Origin: Lunularia cruciata
Lineage: Eukaryota; Streptophyta; Marchantiopsida; Lunulariales; Lunulariaceae
NCBI GenBank assembly: GCA_948567375.1
Contig: OX419759.1
Location: 52,367,493-52,431,492, forward strand
Length of the DNA stretch: 64,000 nucleotides
Reading direction: 5' to 3'
The position numbers were made by a program, and so were the translations under genes. Positions 11,901 to 24,144 of this stretch are shown one piece after another; the stretch's first letter is position 1; every line of letters begins with the position of its first letter. The notes beneath the pieces are model-generated. The model was not told where the DNA came from and did not search any database. It was given only the letters and a program-made list of their open reading frames with translations.

Positions 11901-12854
11901 GCGGAGACTCCGTTATGCGGACCGGCCGGTGGATCATGCATAAACCTCCGAAATCCAGGAACTACAGAAGAATATCACGTTCTCCAACAGTAGAGTGGAA
12001 TTCAATATTTATCACGTTATCGCTTTCACAAATTTGATATGAGATCCTCGCTGATGTGGCATCCGCATCGTTTTGCGTTCTTTCTCTTGGCCCACACGGG
12101 CAATTGGAGCTTGTGGAAATTTTGTACGATCATATATTGATACGTGACAACCAACTTTTGCGAATTCCAGACCCTCATGTTTGGGTATCCATAATATAAT
12201 CGTATCATCCCGATACCGTTTCTATCTATACAGTTTGTTGCAGACCCACTTTGTAGCAAACCACGTATCTGAAGAAGCTCTCCATACCGTCTGGTATGGG
12301 TGTCGGTTTTCTCCCTAGCACCTTTCCTTATTTGAACGTGTATATCAATCTCAAGCTAGAGTCTTGATTGATCAGCGTAACTCGCCGTAGGCCATGATCT
12401 AGAAACTCTTTACCTGTAAAATCAACAATGATCATGCATTCCATCTGCACTTCGAAAGAACATTGAACAATCTAACAAGAGCTCGTTCACCAAAGCATAC
12501 GTTTGAAATGATCATGTGGACTGTCCTAGAAACGATTGTCTAGCTAGAACGGTATTTCTGGAGGCTGATGGTGATGACATTCACAAATGGCAGACTAAAG
12601 ATGTCACCTGTAAAGGTATTAGCCGATCTGATAGTACCAACGTCACTGTTGTCCAGGGCTGCAAGGATGTCATAATCTCTAGATCATCCACGATCGTTGC
12701 ATGCGCTGATACATAATCAGGTTTCTCAGCACCCGTATACTCCACCATCGTAGGAAGCTCCAGTACATAGTACATATGTCTAATCTGATCTATATGTATG
12801 TGAAGGCCGGCTTACCACGTAGGCCGTCCTAGACTTAACCAATGACTTCGATAA
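9000..12854. repeat. Repeat A, copy A1
   Basis: Matches 43298-47232 (A2) and 56385-60134 (A3). Compared with those it lacks the left 550-570 bp, which carry gypsy protease remnants. On the right it stops at about 12854, the equivalent of base 262 in A0, and is joined to a copia fragment. A 37-bp tandem duplication at about 10579-10652 is single in A2 and missing in A3. Apart from the conserved ORFs at 11202-11680 I see no gene in it. Confidence 0.87.
11202..11680 (+). other. Conserved overlapping ORFs in repeat A (unknown), copy A1
   Basis: Two overlapping + frames are open (11202-11471 and 11239-11514), with a third at 11456-11680. The segment is more GC-rich than its surroundings. One frame reads KYEFRLWRLPKKRMCDAAQ; the other is Cys/Gly-rich with RRNGCAMPRNERFAPWE. 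Both stay open in A2 and the first 80 or so residues in A3. I do not recognise either frame and cannot tell which, if any, is coding. In A2 the second frame runs on as a single 147-residue ORF. Confidence 0.3.
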
Positions 12855-12862
12855 GGAGTTAT

Positions 12863-13040
12863 GGACTAAACCAAAGTCCAAGACTTAGGTACATGAAATT
12901 TGGGTATAAACTCTAGTTTGGGTTTGTGGAAATGGGGTACATGAAATTGACTTAGGTACATGAAATTTGGCTCTAAACTTAAGTTTTGGACTTAACCAAA
13001 GTCTTGGACTAGACCAAAGTCCATGACTTTGGTACATGAA
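12863..13040 (+). repeat. Local multi-copy rearrangement at the A1/copia junction
   Basis: Short versions of ACCAAAGTCC followed by GTACATGAAATTTG recur three or more times within 180 bp, mixed with inverted-looking pieces. The matching copia sequence in copies 1 and 3 has the motif once. This looks like repair-associated template switching at the deletion junction. Confidence 0.6.
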
Positions 13041-13821
13041 ATTTGATTCTTTCATGTTGAAGCATGGATATAAAGGAACTGAAATGATTTTTGAGTGTAC
13101 CTCAAGAAGCTATGTGGACCTAGAGTATTTGATTTTATCATTTTGGTACTACATGTGGATGATATGTTGATTGCCATGGAGGTTATGGTTAAGGTGGAGA
13201 AATTGAAAGAAAAACTTGGTTAGGAGTTTGATATGAAGGATTTATCTTCTTCAAAGGTGGTGCTCGGGATTGAAATCCACCAGGATAAGAGCAAAGGAAA
13301 GTTATGGATATCTGAAAGGAGATATTTGGAAAAGTTACTTGCTCATTTTGGCATGGAAAATGCAAAACCAGTGAGCACTCCAATGGCAAGTCATTTAAGG
13401 ATATAGCTTGAGCAATGACCATCAAATGAGGAGGAGAGAAAATTAATGTCAAATATTCCTTATGAGTGCTATTTGGAGTTTAATGATGCTATGGTCTGCA
13501 CTAGACCAGACATCTCACATGCTTTGAGTATGGTGAGCATATACATGGCAAATCTAGAGAAACAACATGTATAAATTTTGATGTGGATAGTTTGTTACTT
13601 GAAAGGGACTATAAATATTGGCATTTTCTTTGATGTGTAGAAGGACCAAGAAGGAGAAATTATAGGGTATGTAGACTCTGATTTTGCAGGAGACTTGGAT
13701 AAGAGAAGGTCTGCAACATGATTTATTTTTACACTAGTGGTGCAGTAAGTTGGAAGTCTACTCTCTAATCTATTGTTGCTCTTTCTACTACAAATGCAGA
13801 ATATATGGCAACAACTGGGGC
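12863..13821 (+). pseudogene. Ty1/copia fragment: C-terminal RT to RNase H (copy in U2)
   Basis: The fragment starts at the copia position equivalent to about 4684 in copy 1. It keeps a variant of the RT YVDD box (HVDDM at about 13155), FDMKDL and LGIEIHQDKSKGKLWI. The connection domain and RNase H follow (TRPDISHAL at 13500, YVDSDFAGDLDKRRS at 13665, AEYMATT at 13800). Stops occur at about 13220, 13406 and 13575. RNase H is cut at about 13822, where repeat B begins. LTR, gag, protease, integrase and most of RT are absent. Confidence 0.9.
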
Positions 13822-16800
13822 TACCAACGAGAAACACGGGATGCACATTTGCATAAGTTATACTGCAGCTATAGAGTTAGATTTCAGATTCATCACTACT
13901 CCCTTCCTCACAATAGGAAAGTTTTTCAATATAGAATTTCCCTTTTCCCTTTTCCATTTACCCTACCCTAAGACACTCAATAAACACTGCCAAATGTTGT
14001 GTTTACTTTTACTTCTTGTCTTTTTCCTTTCTCTTTGCAGCTCTGAACTTCATTTTTGTGGCAAATATCTTTCACTACAACTCCTCCTTTGCTCCAATTT
14101 TCTTTGGATGCAATATCTTCAAGCTTTGTTGTGTTTTTAAGTCTTCAATTTCCTCCCCTTTTGCTAGGCTAGTGGCCTCAATTTTTGCAAGTCTTATCCT
14201 AGTCCTTGTATCCATTACCTCCTTCCACATATTTCTATGGTTGTCAAAATTATGTGCAAATTCAAATGCAAACTCTGCATTTGAATTTGCAACACTTCTT
14301 GACATTTTCCTCCTCTTCCAAAACTCACCCTCCGCTTCCTTCACCCCTTGCCTTAAATTATTCTCCTTTAGAAATATCAGATTTTGCTGCTTGGTGGGTC
14401 TACCTCTCCTAGATGAATCATCATTTACTTCATCTATTAACCCTTAATTGGACCTCCATGGAATTGAGACGGCAATGAGTCAAACTCAAAGGGATTCATA
14501 TTCTCATCCTCTAGCTCATCTACCATAGGTAAGGCATGGGTAGTCTCCTTTGGCTAGTGTCGTCCTTGGATACATAGAACTGAAAGCTGATATTGAGTAT
14601 TATGAGATGTGAAGCTATCCTCATCTTTTTAAAAACTCCCAAGAAACAACATAGCCTCCAACCTCCAAGACTCCTACTTCATCTCCTTATTGCACGCTTG
14701 CAAAATCATTAACAAAGCTATCCTCTCCAACACTTATATTTGCATCTACATCAATATTGGTACTCTTGTCCTCAATTCCCATGGTAATTTCAACAATATC
14801 ATTCTCATCTCCAAGATCCATATTTCAAAATGAGGGAGGGAATATATTTCCTTTCCCCCAAAACATGATATCCATTCGATAGCAATGAGGACAACACATT
14901 CAATTGTTGTAGGAACACCCCGGTATCTTCGCAGGGAAATATACACCTCAAAATTTTAAATTGTGTTTCTCTTGGTTCCCTGGCTTGGGTAAATCTGCCT
15001 TCCCATGATCACCCGGATCTTACCTGATGATGGAGCTCCGCAGCTCTACAATGTGTTTCTCAAAAAGTTTGACTTTGTCGTCTCTTGGTTCTTGTGCTTG
15101 GGTGAGTCCCGAAAGGAACAGCCAAAAAGTATAAAAGAAAGGAAAAAGGAAAAGCCAACAACAAAAAGAAAATACAAGAGCACCATGAAGTGCAGATGGA
15201 GAGTACAGGCCTGAGACCCAAACAAAACCTGCTAAAAACTGAGATCCACACAAAAAGTTATCGTACAATATGTTGAGAATATCCTAGATGAACTGCTACT
15301 AGATGAACTCAATGTCAATGACCAACCCTCATTTGATTTCCATTTCAGTGATCTCTCCCCTATGCACTTCTCCCTCCAGTCTCTTGCACACATCTTGGTT
15401 TATTTTGCACCCTTCATAGTCTTGGGAAACCCAATACCTAAAGTCATCAAATGATTGGCATATACAAGAATGTTGTGCTCTTTTTCACCACCTGCTTCCC
15501 ATCATCTCCCCTAGGTATTTGTCTAAAGTGCTCTGAACCCTTGATGTTGTCAAAAAAATGCATATAGTGATGAGGAATCATGCAAAACCAATCATCAAAT
15601 TGCTGCTACTGCTTTGTTTATTGGAAAAGATTTGCTTGCGGGCTTCAGGAATTTTATCTACATATCCTCTACATCTCATCATAGGAGAAGGCACAATCCT
15701 TGGAGGATTCAACAGAGGGAGCTTATTTAGAGGACAAAGCATACAAGACCAGTTATTCATGGAAGGAGGATGCACTACTAATACCATTCTCAAAAGACTT
15801 AGAAATCTCAAGTTTGGACTAACATTTTAAGGAATTTGGACAGTATGATGGATAAGAATGTGCACTCAATGATAAAGATTCAGTATGATCTAGACTGTTT
15901 TCTAAACATTTACATGTGTTTGGATGAGCTACAAAAAAAATTGGAGCATAAATAACCATCTATAAATTGCTATATATATAGTTGAACCAATTCTATGCAA
16001 TCAAAGTATCAAGATTAAAATCTGCAAAGTTGGCACACATATGCACAAAATCAGCAACAAGAACATCCTTAATTTCTTGATATGCAGGCCAAAGGTGTCT
16101 CTATTCTTTGAACATGGCTGATTGCAAATTGAACCTGTAGCTGTGGAAAAAACTACTTTGGCTTCTGAATTTGAATCTCAATTTCACTTGCAAGAGGAGA
16201 AAATCTTTAATGAAAGGGTAAAGGCATCTTTAAATTTTGAAATTTGAAAGTGTAAAACCAAAGCACTCTATTCTTTCACATGACAATTTTTTATATTTGG
16301 GACCAGTAAACCCAGAACTCCTTACTTCCATGTGTCCATTATTTACAAAACCATCTGTTACATTTGAATTCATTCTTAGCTTTGTATGCATGACTCCTTA
16401 AACCCCATTTTTTTTTACATAATCCTTTGTCCTGGATAGAATAAAATATCTCATATCAGGGTGATGCTTTTCTATGGACGGTACTGGAATTGTGTGTGCC
16501 CTATGTGCGGGACACCCTAGCTTTCTTTTTCAGGACCAGCATGCAGTTATCTTCTATAATTTTTTTCAACGGAAGCGTCGTATTGTTCCACTATTCTCTA
16601 TAACTATCAACAACTTTCACTCAAGTATGGAAATTTTCACTTTTCAATTTATGATTTTCATATAGAATTTAAATTTTCATAAGTGTACACTCAGCTAGAT
16701 CATTCTCGCCTTCAAAACTAATACACTCATTATTAAAATGGTCAATCTGAAAGTCATCAAGAAAAATTATGCCAAAACTATTTTTTAAACTAATAAGCTA

Positions 16801-17965
16801 AAGAATTTTTTTTTCTTAAAAACATTTTGTAATGGAAAATTTCAAAAATATTGATATTTTCATTTTTTGTAATCTTATCGAACTGCTGTAGTAATAATTA
16901 TGTGCATCGCAATAGAACTTACTAACTGATTGTGTAAAAACATACATTCGCAATCGCAACAGATATGATGCTTGATTTTCATAATTCAAAGATATTCCAG
17001 GAGCCTCAGGACCTTTCAATGCGGTTATATTATTCATCGAGATCTTCAACTTGTGGCAATGTTTTAGACCATAGATTGAGACGTGACTGACGTTAATTCG
17101 AATTCTAGACCCTCATGTTTGTGTATCAATATTGTAATTGTATACCGTCAAAATCTACATAGCTCTCATCTTACGCGTGGGTACTATCAGATAACAAGTG
17201 GAGACATCCATGTCACTACATTCTCTTATAACCCACCAAACCTTCGGCTGACGATGTACATTTATATCAAACTTCTGTAGATAAAACGAGTGTAAAGTAG
17301 GAATACCAATCCATATGTAGATCAAAATTCACAACACATATTCCAGAAGATCAGTTGTGTTGCACAGCTTTCGTAAGCTGTAATTTATATCGAAGATTCT
17401 TACTTAATTCTGTGATTGAGTGATTCATTTTGACTATCTAAGCAACTTCTGAGTTAATGATATCAATCATTCGTACTATTTGAGTTGACCATTGTGTCAT
17501 TCATTTCGACTCTTCGCGTGCTTGTTTGAGTGCTTCCTTGACCCTTTTAAAGGCAATTTTTGAATCGAGTGAATCATGAAGTCACTGCGATTGGATATAA
17601 TAGATTCTACAAATGAGAGTTTGATGGACTCGGGTATAAACTCTAGATATGAGTCAGTTGTGTGAACGTTAAGTTAAAGTTCGCTTTGAAAACTTGCGGA
17701 TGCTAGACTCCACATTGTAGACAGTAATATCCTGCCCTTCCAAATCGCGTTTAATGGGCCGGATGTACCTGTTCCATGCTATGTGATGATTTTTATTCTT
17801 TTTTCCTTGTCTTTCTTATGTGATACGTGTGGTTTGGTGGTGTGGAGTATAACATATCAGTAATGATCAAATTATATTATTTCTATAAGAAACAGGAAAA
17901 TCTCATAAAGGTCCGATTCAGAAAAAAAAAATTATAAATGGAAGTTTACAAATGTAAAGGAAACA
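13822..17965. repeat. Repeat B, copy B2
   Basis: Matches B1 from the same RNase H junction onwards. It ends at about 17965, where repeat C begins with GAGCAAGAGAT. Minus-strand gene pieces lie at about 14075-15450. From 15950 to 17965 I see only AT-rich sequence like that of B1. Confidence 0.85.
14075..14446 (-). CDS. Antisense ORF of repeat B, copy 2
   Basis: The longest version of the B antisense ORF. The frame is open from about 14446, and the first ATG at 14344 gives 89 residues. It carries four extra codons (12 bases) after the serine-valine compared with B1. It runs 15 residues past the ending of the other copies because their stop codon is changed here. FWKRRKM, RTRIRLAKIEATSLAK and the charged tail are unchanged. 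The family is unknown and coding status is inferred from frame conservation only. Confidence 0.45.
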
Positions 17966-19650
17966 TATGAGCAAGAGATATCTCAATCTTTTTCTCATCA
18001 GACTTTAGATTCTATACCAAGATGGTTTACAGGATTGGATGGTGACATGTTTCGGGGCAATATTCATAGAGTCGATGATGGAAAACCTCGATCTTGTCGT
18101 CCTTCTAGTGTTTACTTATGAGTTAATCTAGGATCTGATAATCTATGTAATTTTACAGCCGGAGTATAATCCAATTTTGCTCATGGCTTCAAGATAGAGT
18201 TGTGGAACCCATTTGTCAGAAAGTGAAAGAACTAAATGACAAAATTACAACAAATTGGGTAGAAGAGTGGAAGTATGGAGTTTTTAAGGACCAAAGGACT
18301 TTGGGGAATGCAGTAAAGGAGAGCATACTATGGTTGGAGAGAGGAGTTGATAGGCTATAGTTTTGAGTCTAGAATTGAGTAATTTGAGGCAAATTTTGGA
18401 GAGATATCATTTATTGGATCAAGGGGGTAAAATTCATACCGAGGAGCACAAGATAGAAAATTTGGAGATCAATGTGAAAATTTTTATGATCTATTAAAAA
18501 GGTTGGAGAGTAGAAAAAATGTTTAAAGTGCTGAGCTCAAGAAAGTTTAGGGTTTAATCTATCTCAAATCAGATCTGGTCAATTGAAGTTGGAGCTCTCA
18601 AAAGTGAGGTGTTGGAGATGAGATGCTAATCAAATTCAAAACTTTGGTCACTCCTTAAGTTGTTGTTTGAATTATCTCATAAAAATTTCCAGTATTGTTT
18701 GTAATTAGGGCTTGTACTTATTTACAAAGGTTTCATATGAAGTTCTCAAATTGATAATTTAGTGTCTTGGATCAAGCATACTTGGGTTTAAAGAGTTCAA
18801 AATTAAACTCACTCAAGAAATGATTCATATCTAGAGTTGGGGTAAGATAAGGTCTGTATAGCATTTCATAAGCTTGGTAGAGCATTTCTATCTTGTATCA
18901 TGATTGAGTGTCAATCCTAATATTTGTGTGATTATGATTGAGTATTTTAGATTGCTGGAGCATTTTTTAGTATAAATTGTTTCTCTGATCTAGAAATGTG
19001 GGGAAAGTTTTCAAGAACCAAAAGACATCTCTAAATTAAGGACTCTGAAATCAGGGTGGAAATTACAAAAAAAGAGTCAAAGTTTGAGAGCTTGTCAAGT
19101 TAGCTATAGTGATCATATTGTAGCTTATTTTCTATGATTGGAAAGCCTATCTTATAGGCTTTCAATTGAATTATAGAGCTTTTGAATCCAAGTCACAAAT
19201 GGAAAGTTGCACCCATTTGATTTACATAGGACTTTCCCATCATAAAGACTTTGAAGTTTCCCATTTGGATTAGCAATTGGTTGAAATTTGAAATATAGAT
19301 AAGAGGAGGCTTGGAGTACAAGTTGAAATTGGCTTGAGGATAAAGCAAGAAGGCTATGAAGCTCATTTCCAACAAAAGCACAAAGAGTTCTTGTTGAATT
19401 TTTGTAATTGGATAGTCTCCATGCTCGCATGCTTGTTTGTACACCTAGTTGGTTTAGATTGGTATGCGGGCATTGCGCTTAGGTTCTTTCCTTGTAGGAG
19501 TGATTTTTATTTCTCCTTGGTTATGCTAGAAGGGATGACAAATAAACTAAGAGTGGGTGGTATGATGATAGGTTAGGTTGCCCATTACTATCCTACTTGA
19601 CAGCAAAAATACCAAAACCTAGAGTGAAGAGTTCTCTTGGTTGGTTGTGT
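17966..19650. repeat. Repeat C, copy C1
   Basis: Aligns with 36897-38205 (C2), 40213-41870 (C3) and, inverted, 53465-54517 (C4). On + a short frame containing KLNDKITTNWVEEWKYGVF recurs in the copies but is broken. On - an ORF at 19152-19444 recurs in C3. No known domain is seen. The dispersed, high-copy pattern suggests a retrotransposon or other mobile origin, but I find no LTR edges. Confidence 0.75.
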
Positions 19651-20235
19651 ATATCTAGAAGAGAAACATCTAAGGGAAGAGAGACACCTGACATTTGTGG
19701 CATGGGCTACAAAGGAGGCTGTTGCCACAATAAGTCCATTGATTAGGGTAGATAGGAAACTATATTAAGGTTAACCTAAACTATTTAAAGCGGAATGTCC
19801 CCTCTTGTGAGGTCAATCTTTTGAGCCCAAATATGTGAAAGTGGAGGATTCCCCCAAAAGAAATTTGAAATACAAATAAGAAGAAGCCTTAACAAAGGTG
19901 TGTTATTTTTACCCACATGAGAGGTTGATCACTGTAAATATGGGAATTGGTTGCCCTTTTCCCGGTGGGATTGTAACATTTCTCTTCACCTGAAGGTAGA
20001 TGGGGCCAAGCTTAATATAAAAACCATAAAAGTCCTATTCTAACTTGGTGAATAATGTGAACAAGTAAGTGCATTCTCTTGAAAGTTATGTGGTTTGTGT
20101 TATAAATCAGTGATCCTTGGTTACTCATCTCACTTATCATGTAAGAAAGAGGTTGTATTGGGAACTTACACTTAAGATTTGTTGCCTAATTACTAAGTGA
20201 CATACCACATAGGCAGAATGGTTTGTGTGGGTGAC
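19651..20235. other. Spacer without recognised features
   Basis: No ORF longer than 60 codons, no repeat match elsewhere in the window and no RNA gene recognised. Confidence 0.6.
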
Positions 20236-20720
20236 AAACCCTCAAGCCATCCTTGAGGGTAAGTGTCTATGGGAGAATCCTTAGTGGAATTACAACCAGC
20301 TACAGGAATCCTGACTACATTCCTTCCCAAGCCAAGTAAATGGCCAGCTGTGCAAGAATTGTACCATTGCTCCCCTTCCTCTCATAGCATCCTGTATTCC
20401 CCACTATGGGCCTAGACTAACCTGCCAATACTCCATAAGAAGTGGAGTTATGGGAAGGACATTGTATAATGGATGTGATGGAATTGGTGGGAGAGGATGA
20501 GCCTCCAATTCTACAAAGGGAGCTTAAAATTCTGAATCTATTAGAGGAAAAGACGAGTTAGATAAGTCCCTATCAATCTGAAGAACAACATTGCAAGTTT
20601 GGGAACAATGCTGGAACTTCTATGGGAGCCAAGATTGTTATGGGACCCAAAAGTATGGATGAGAGTACAGAAGGGAAGTGACTACAAAAGCCGGGAATAG
20701 GCCCAGGGTCCCAGGTCTCT
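20236..20720. repeat. Repeat T, copy T1
   Basis: Matches 38206-38838, starting at CCCTCAAGCCATCC. It lacks a roughly 160-bp segment present in T2 (about 38431-38588). There are short open stretches on both strands and nothing recognisable. Confidence 0.8.
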
Positions 20721-21021
20721 AGGAAGGAAACAAGGAACAAGAAACAAGGAAGGGGGACTCAACAAGACCTCGACTTTCAAGACAACAAGGAAAGAAGAAG
20801 TACAATTACCCCCTGAGACAGTAAAACTGGTCAAGCAATAGGCAGAGAGTATAGTGTCCTTAGAAGTCAAATTCTTGTACTTCATGACAGCCTCTCAGGC
20901 CCAAGAGTCCTGAAAGCCCATAGTTAAGGTGAGGATCACCCCAAAAATGCAATATATAAAGCGGTTATAAAGTTGCACATGGGCAATGATGGTCAGGCGG
21001 GCACTTGAACAAGTAGCTGCT

Positions 21022-22181
21022 CCACCACTGGAGTTCATGAAACAAGCCATGTAGGATCCCCATGACTTCCAAGACTGGTTAAGTCTAGTAGTTCATCCAA
21101 ACCATGGGTCTAGCTATCACCCTACCCTGCTACTGTTCATGACATTCTAGGAACCAGGACTTATCAATGTTAATCAAGTCAAGGAGGCAATTGAAAACAT
21201 TTTGTGGAGTGGATAAGAAGCGCTTGGCTTGGTATCCCTTCTTACCTTGACCGAATTTGATTCAGGACATGAAGAAGGAGACATTTTCCACTTTCATGCG
21301 GTTGCAACAAGAAATGTTTGTCTTCTCTTGGTAGAACAAATCCATTGCTTTGACCTTGCCCTCCTCATTGCATGTCAAATGAGCAGCAATCATTTGACAT
21401 GCAATGCTATGGGCAAAACTTGGTATGGAACAGTTTGCCATGCTATGGGCATATGGAATCTAGTTTTGGGAGAAGTGGAATACCAGATGTGTACTACTAG
21501 TGGTGCGGGGTATCTAACTAGAGAGAATCCCCATGAAATAACTTATGTAACAATATGCCTTCCATGATTCACCTTGAGGTACTTAGTGTATGGCCTGAAG
21601 TTCACCACTGGAGTTCATGAAACAAGTCCTGTAGGATCCCCATGACTTCCAAGACTGGTTAAGTCTAGTAGTTCATCCAAACCATGGGTCTAGCTATAAC
21701 CCTACCCTGCTACTGTTCATGACATTCTAGGAACCAGGACTTATCAATGTTAATCAAGTCAAGGAGGCAATTGAAAACATTTTGTAGAGTGGATAAGAAG
21801 CGCTTGGCTTGGTATCCCTTCTTACCTTGACCGAATCTGATTCAGGACATGAAGAAGGAGACATTTTCCACTTTCATGCTGTTGCAACAAGAAATGTTTG
21901 TCTTCTCTTGGTAGAACAAATCTACTGCTTTGACCTTGCCCTCCTCATTGCATGTCAAATGAGCAGCAATCATTTGACATGCAATGCTATGGGCAAAACT
22001 TGGTATGGAACAGTTTGCCATGCTATGGGCACATGAGATGTAGTTTTGGGAGAAGTGGAGTACCAGATGTGTACTACTAGTGGTGCGGGGTATCCAACTA
22101 GAGAGAATCCCCATGAAATAACTTATGTAACAATATGCCTTCCATGATTCACCTTGAGGTACTTAGTGTATGGCCTGAAGT
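21022..22181. repeat. 580-bp tandem duplication
   Basis: Unit 1 is 21022-21601 and unit 2 is 21602-22181, at a constant offset of 580 bp with only scattered differences. Each unit holds an ORF starting MVSLLTLTE (21229-21567, 112 codons; 21809-22036, 75 codons). Unit 2 is shortened by a new stop. The ORF is not recognised, and the second copy's stop argues against function. The final bases of the unit (CCTGAAGTT) recur at both unit ends. Confidence 0.92.
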
Positions 22182-24144
22182 TGCAGTTTTTCAAGGTCTT
22201 CCTTCATCTCTACAATCTCCTTATCTCAGGGCTCTATGTATTTATGGTCCTCCTTCCTCTGTTAACCTATCCCAAGCATCAGAGTTCTTACCTCGGCATG
22301 TGCTCTCCTTATCTCCGCATCATGCTTCGCACCTCTCCTATTAGATTGTTCCCCATTTTTCAGTCCTCTCATCATGAGCTAGACAGGCTGCTTTCTCATG
22401 ATCAACTTCTTCTCTTACCTTAGTAATCTCACAATTGTTGCCTTCTCAGCCAATTTTTTGCCTTCTGCATCATGTGTAATGTACCATTTCCAAATAACCC
22501 GCTCATATCCTTTCATAACAGATTCTTCAATGACGATATTACAAGTATCATGCTCAACCAGGCGCCAAAACCCAAAGATTTCGTAAAGTCTACATGCAAC
22601 ACACCATAATACCAATGATACATCTTTGCTCTAGATTGATATTATAAGGTTTGGTAAAAGATAAAGAGCATGAAAGGAAGAAGAAATTAATCGGATCCAT
22701 ATCATGATCTTATTGTCATCGAATTTAAGATCAATCTGACAATGTTCTCAAAGTTGAGAGTTCTCACTTGTATGACTGTCAGTGCCTAAACATTTTTCCC
22801 CAACCAGAATAATATACCTCATTGCTCGAAATGAGGATTTGCTCAGAGTGTATATGTTTATTAATTAAATAAGATTTGTAAATGGGAGCTCTTCCTTGAG
22901 CTCAGATTTGCCTCATTAAGTGTACGCTCCACCAGGTCGGTCTAGGAAGCATACAATGTTTAAAAAGATTCTATTTTGAAGGACGAAGAAACATTAAAAG
23001 TTAGATCGATAAACAATTGCTGTTTCGTCCAAGGTTTGAAATCTCGTTTGGATTAGGTTTAAGGTCTAAGGTTTAGATCAACATCTACGCCACTTTCTAT
23101 TGTGCGACTGCGTGTTGGAGCGAATAGAGTCCCTCATTAACCCTCGACAGTCTGAAAAGCGAAAAGATGATTCCCCTACCATATACTGATGGAGACGGAG
23201 AACGGCCGTGGAAGCTTATAACATGGATGAGCCGAACAGATGCAGACGACACGGAAGAAATGGGAGCACAACAGTGTCCTGGCTTCAATGAACATTCTAA
23301 AAGCATATTTCCTTCAATTACATAGGAAGGTTCTGCTCCGTGTCCAAACCTGAAAACGCGACATTTGATTTTCTTCGATACCAATGTATTTGAATGGCGC
23401 GGGAAACACTTCTTCAACGGAAAGCAAAGAGTACGCTATACCACAGAAATGAACACCTTGCCGCCAGGATTCTGCCTAAACTTGGAGTCCACGTCCCGCT
23501 TTCCGTCACAAGCTAGCTGGTTAGTTATTGCAGTGTCGCTGAAGAGGGAAGTCTTAACTTGGAATTAGATCTAGCTCGGGATGCCGGTTATGCATCTAGA
23601 TAGTGGCGGATTGGAGTTTCTTTTGTTTTAGACGATAATCGTATACTGAGAGGAAGAACGGGGGGACCTAGGAGTGGAGAACCGCATGCAACTGCATTAT
23701 GTTAGATTTGAGCTCGGAGGATCGGTTCATTCAGATTCAGGCAGTGGGGGAATGGAGGTCCTTTACAATCCTAAGAATAGAGCGGACCTGTCAGCCATTC
23801 ATTAGTTGTAGAAAAAACCAACCAACGATTGGTTATTTCTGCAGCTAATGCATGACGAATATGCTACATCTGGAGTGTTGATTACTCACATACCCTACTA
23901 GCCTTCGTGTAGCGTGGATCGACCGTCGGTTGGCGGTGGCCTCCTCTCTACTAATTGTTAACCAGTGTAACACTCCCACTATTCTCCCGGTGTAGATTCA
24001 TCTTTGTTGTGCGCTCTATTCCATATCATATCAGTTTCTCCAATTGGGTAAGCTAGTACGGAGTCAAGAGGTTGCTCTCAGTTCTTCTGAATTCTGCACA
24101 ATTTCCTTGCAACGCTTGTTACCCTGTCGGTCATCTGTTGTCCA
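22182..24144. other. Gene-poor interval upstream of the LBD gene
   Basis: Several unrelated short ORFs lie here, the longest on - at 23097-23417 (106 codons), none recognised. Base composition rises towards the LBD gene. The last few hundred bases probably hold its promoter, but I see no clear TATA box. Confidence 0.5.

Noticed and set aside
15020-15268. Hydrophobic minus-strand ORFs in B2
   Set aside because: They are present only in B2, in a stretch absent from the other B copies, and the hydrophobic run is low complexity. No family recognised.
23097-23417. 106-codon minus-strand ORF upstream of the LBD gene
   Set aside because: No recognisable motif, no second copy for comparison, and other frames nearby are also open.
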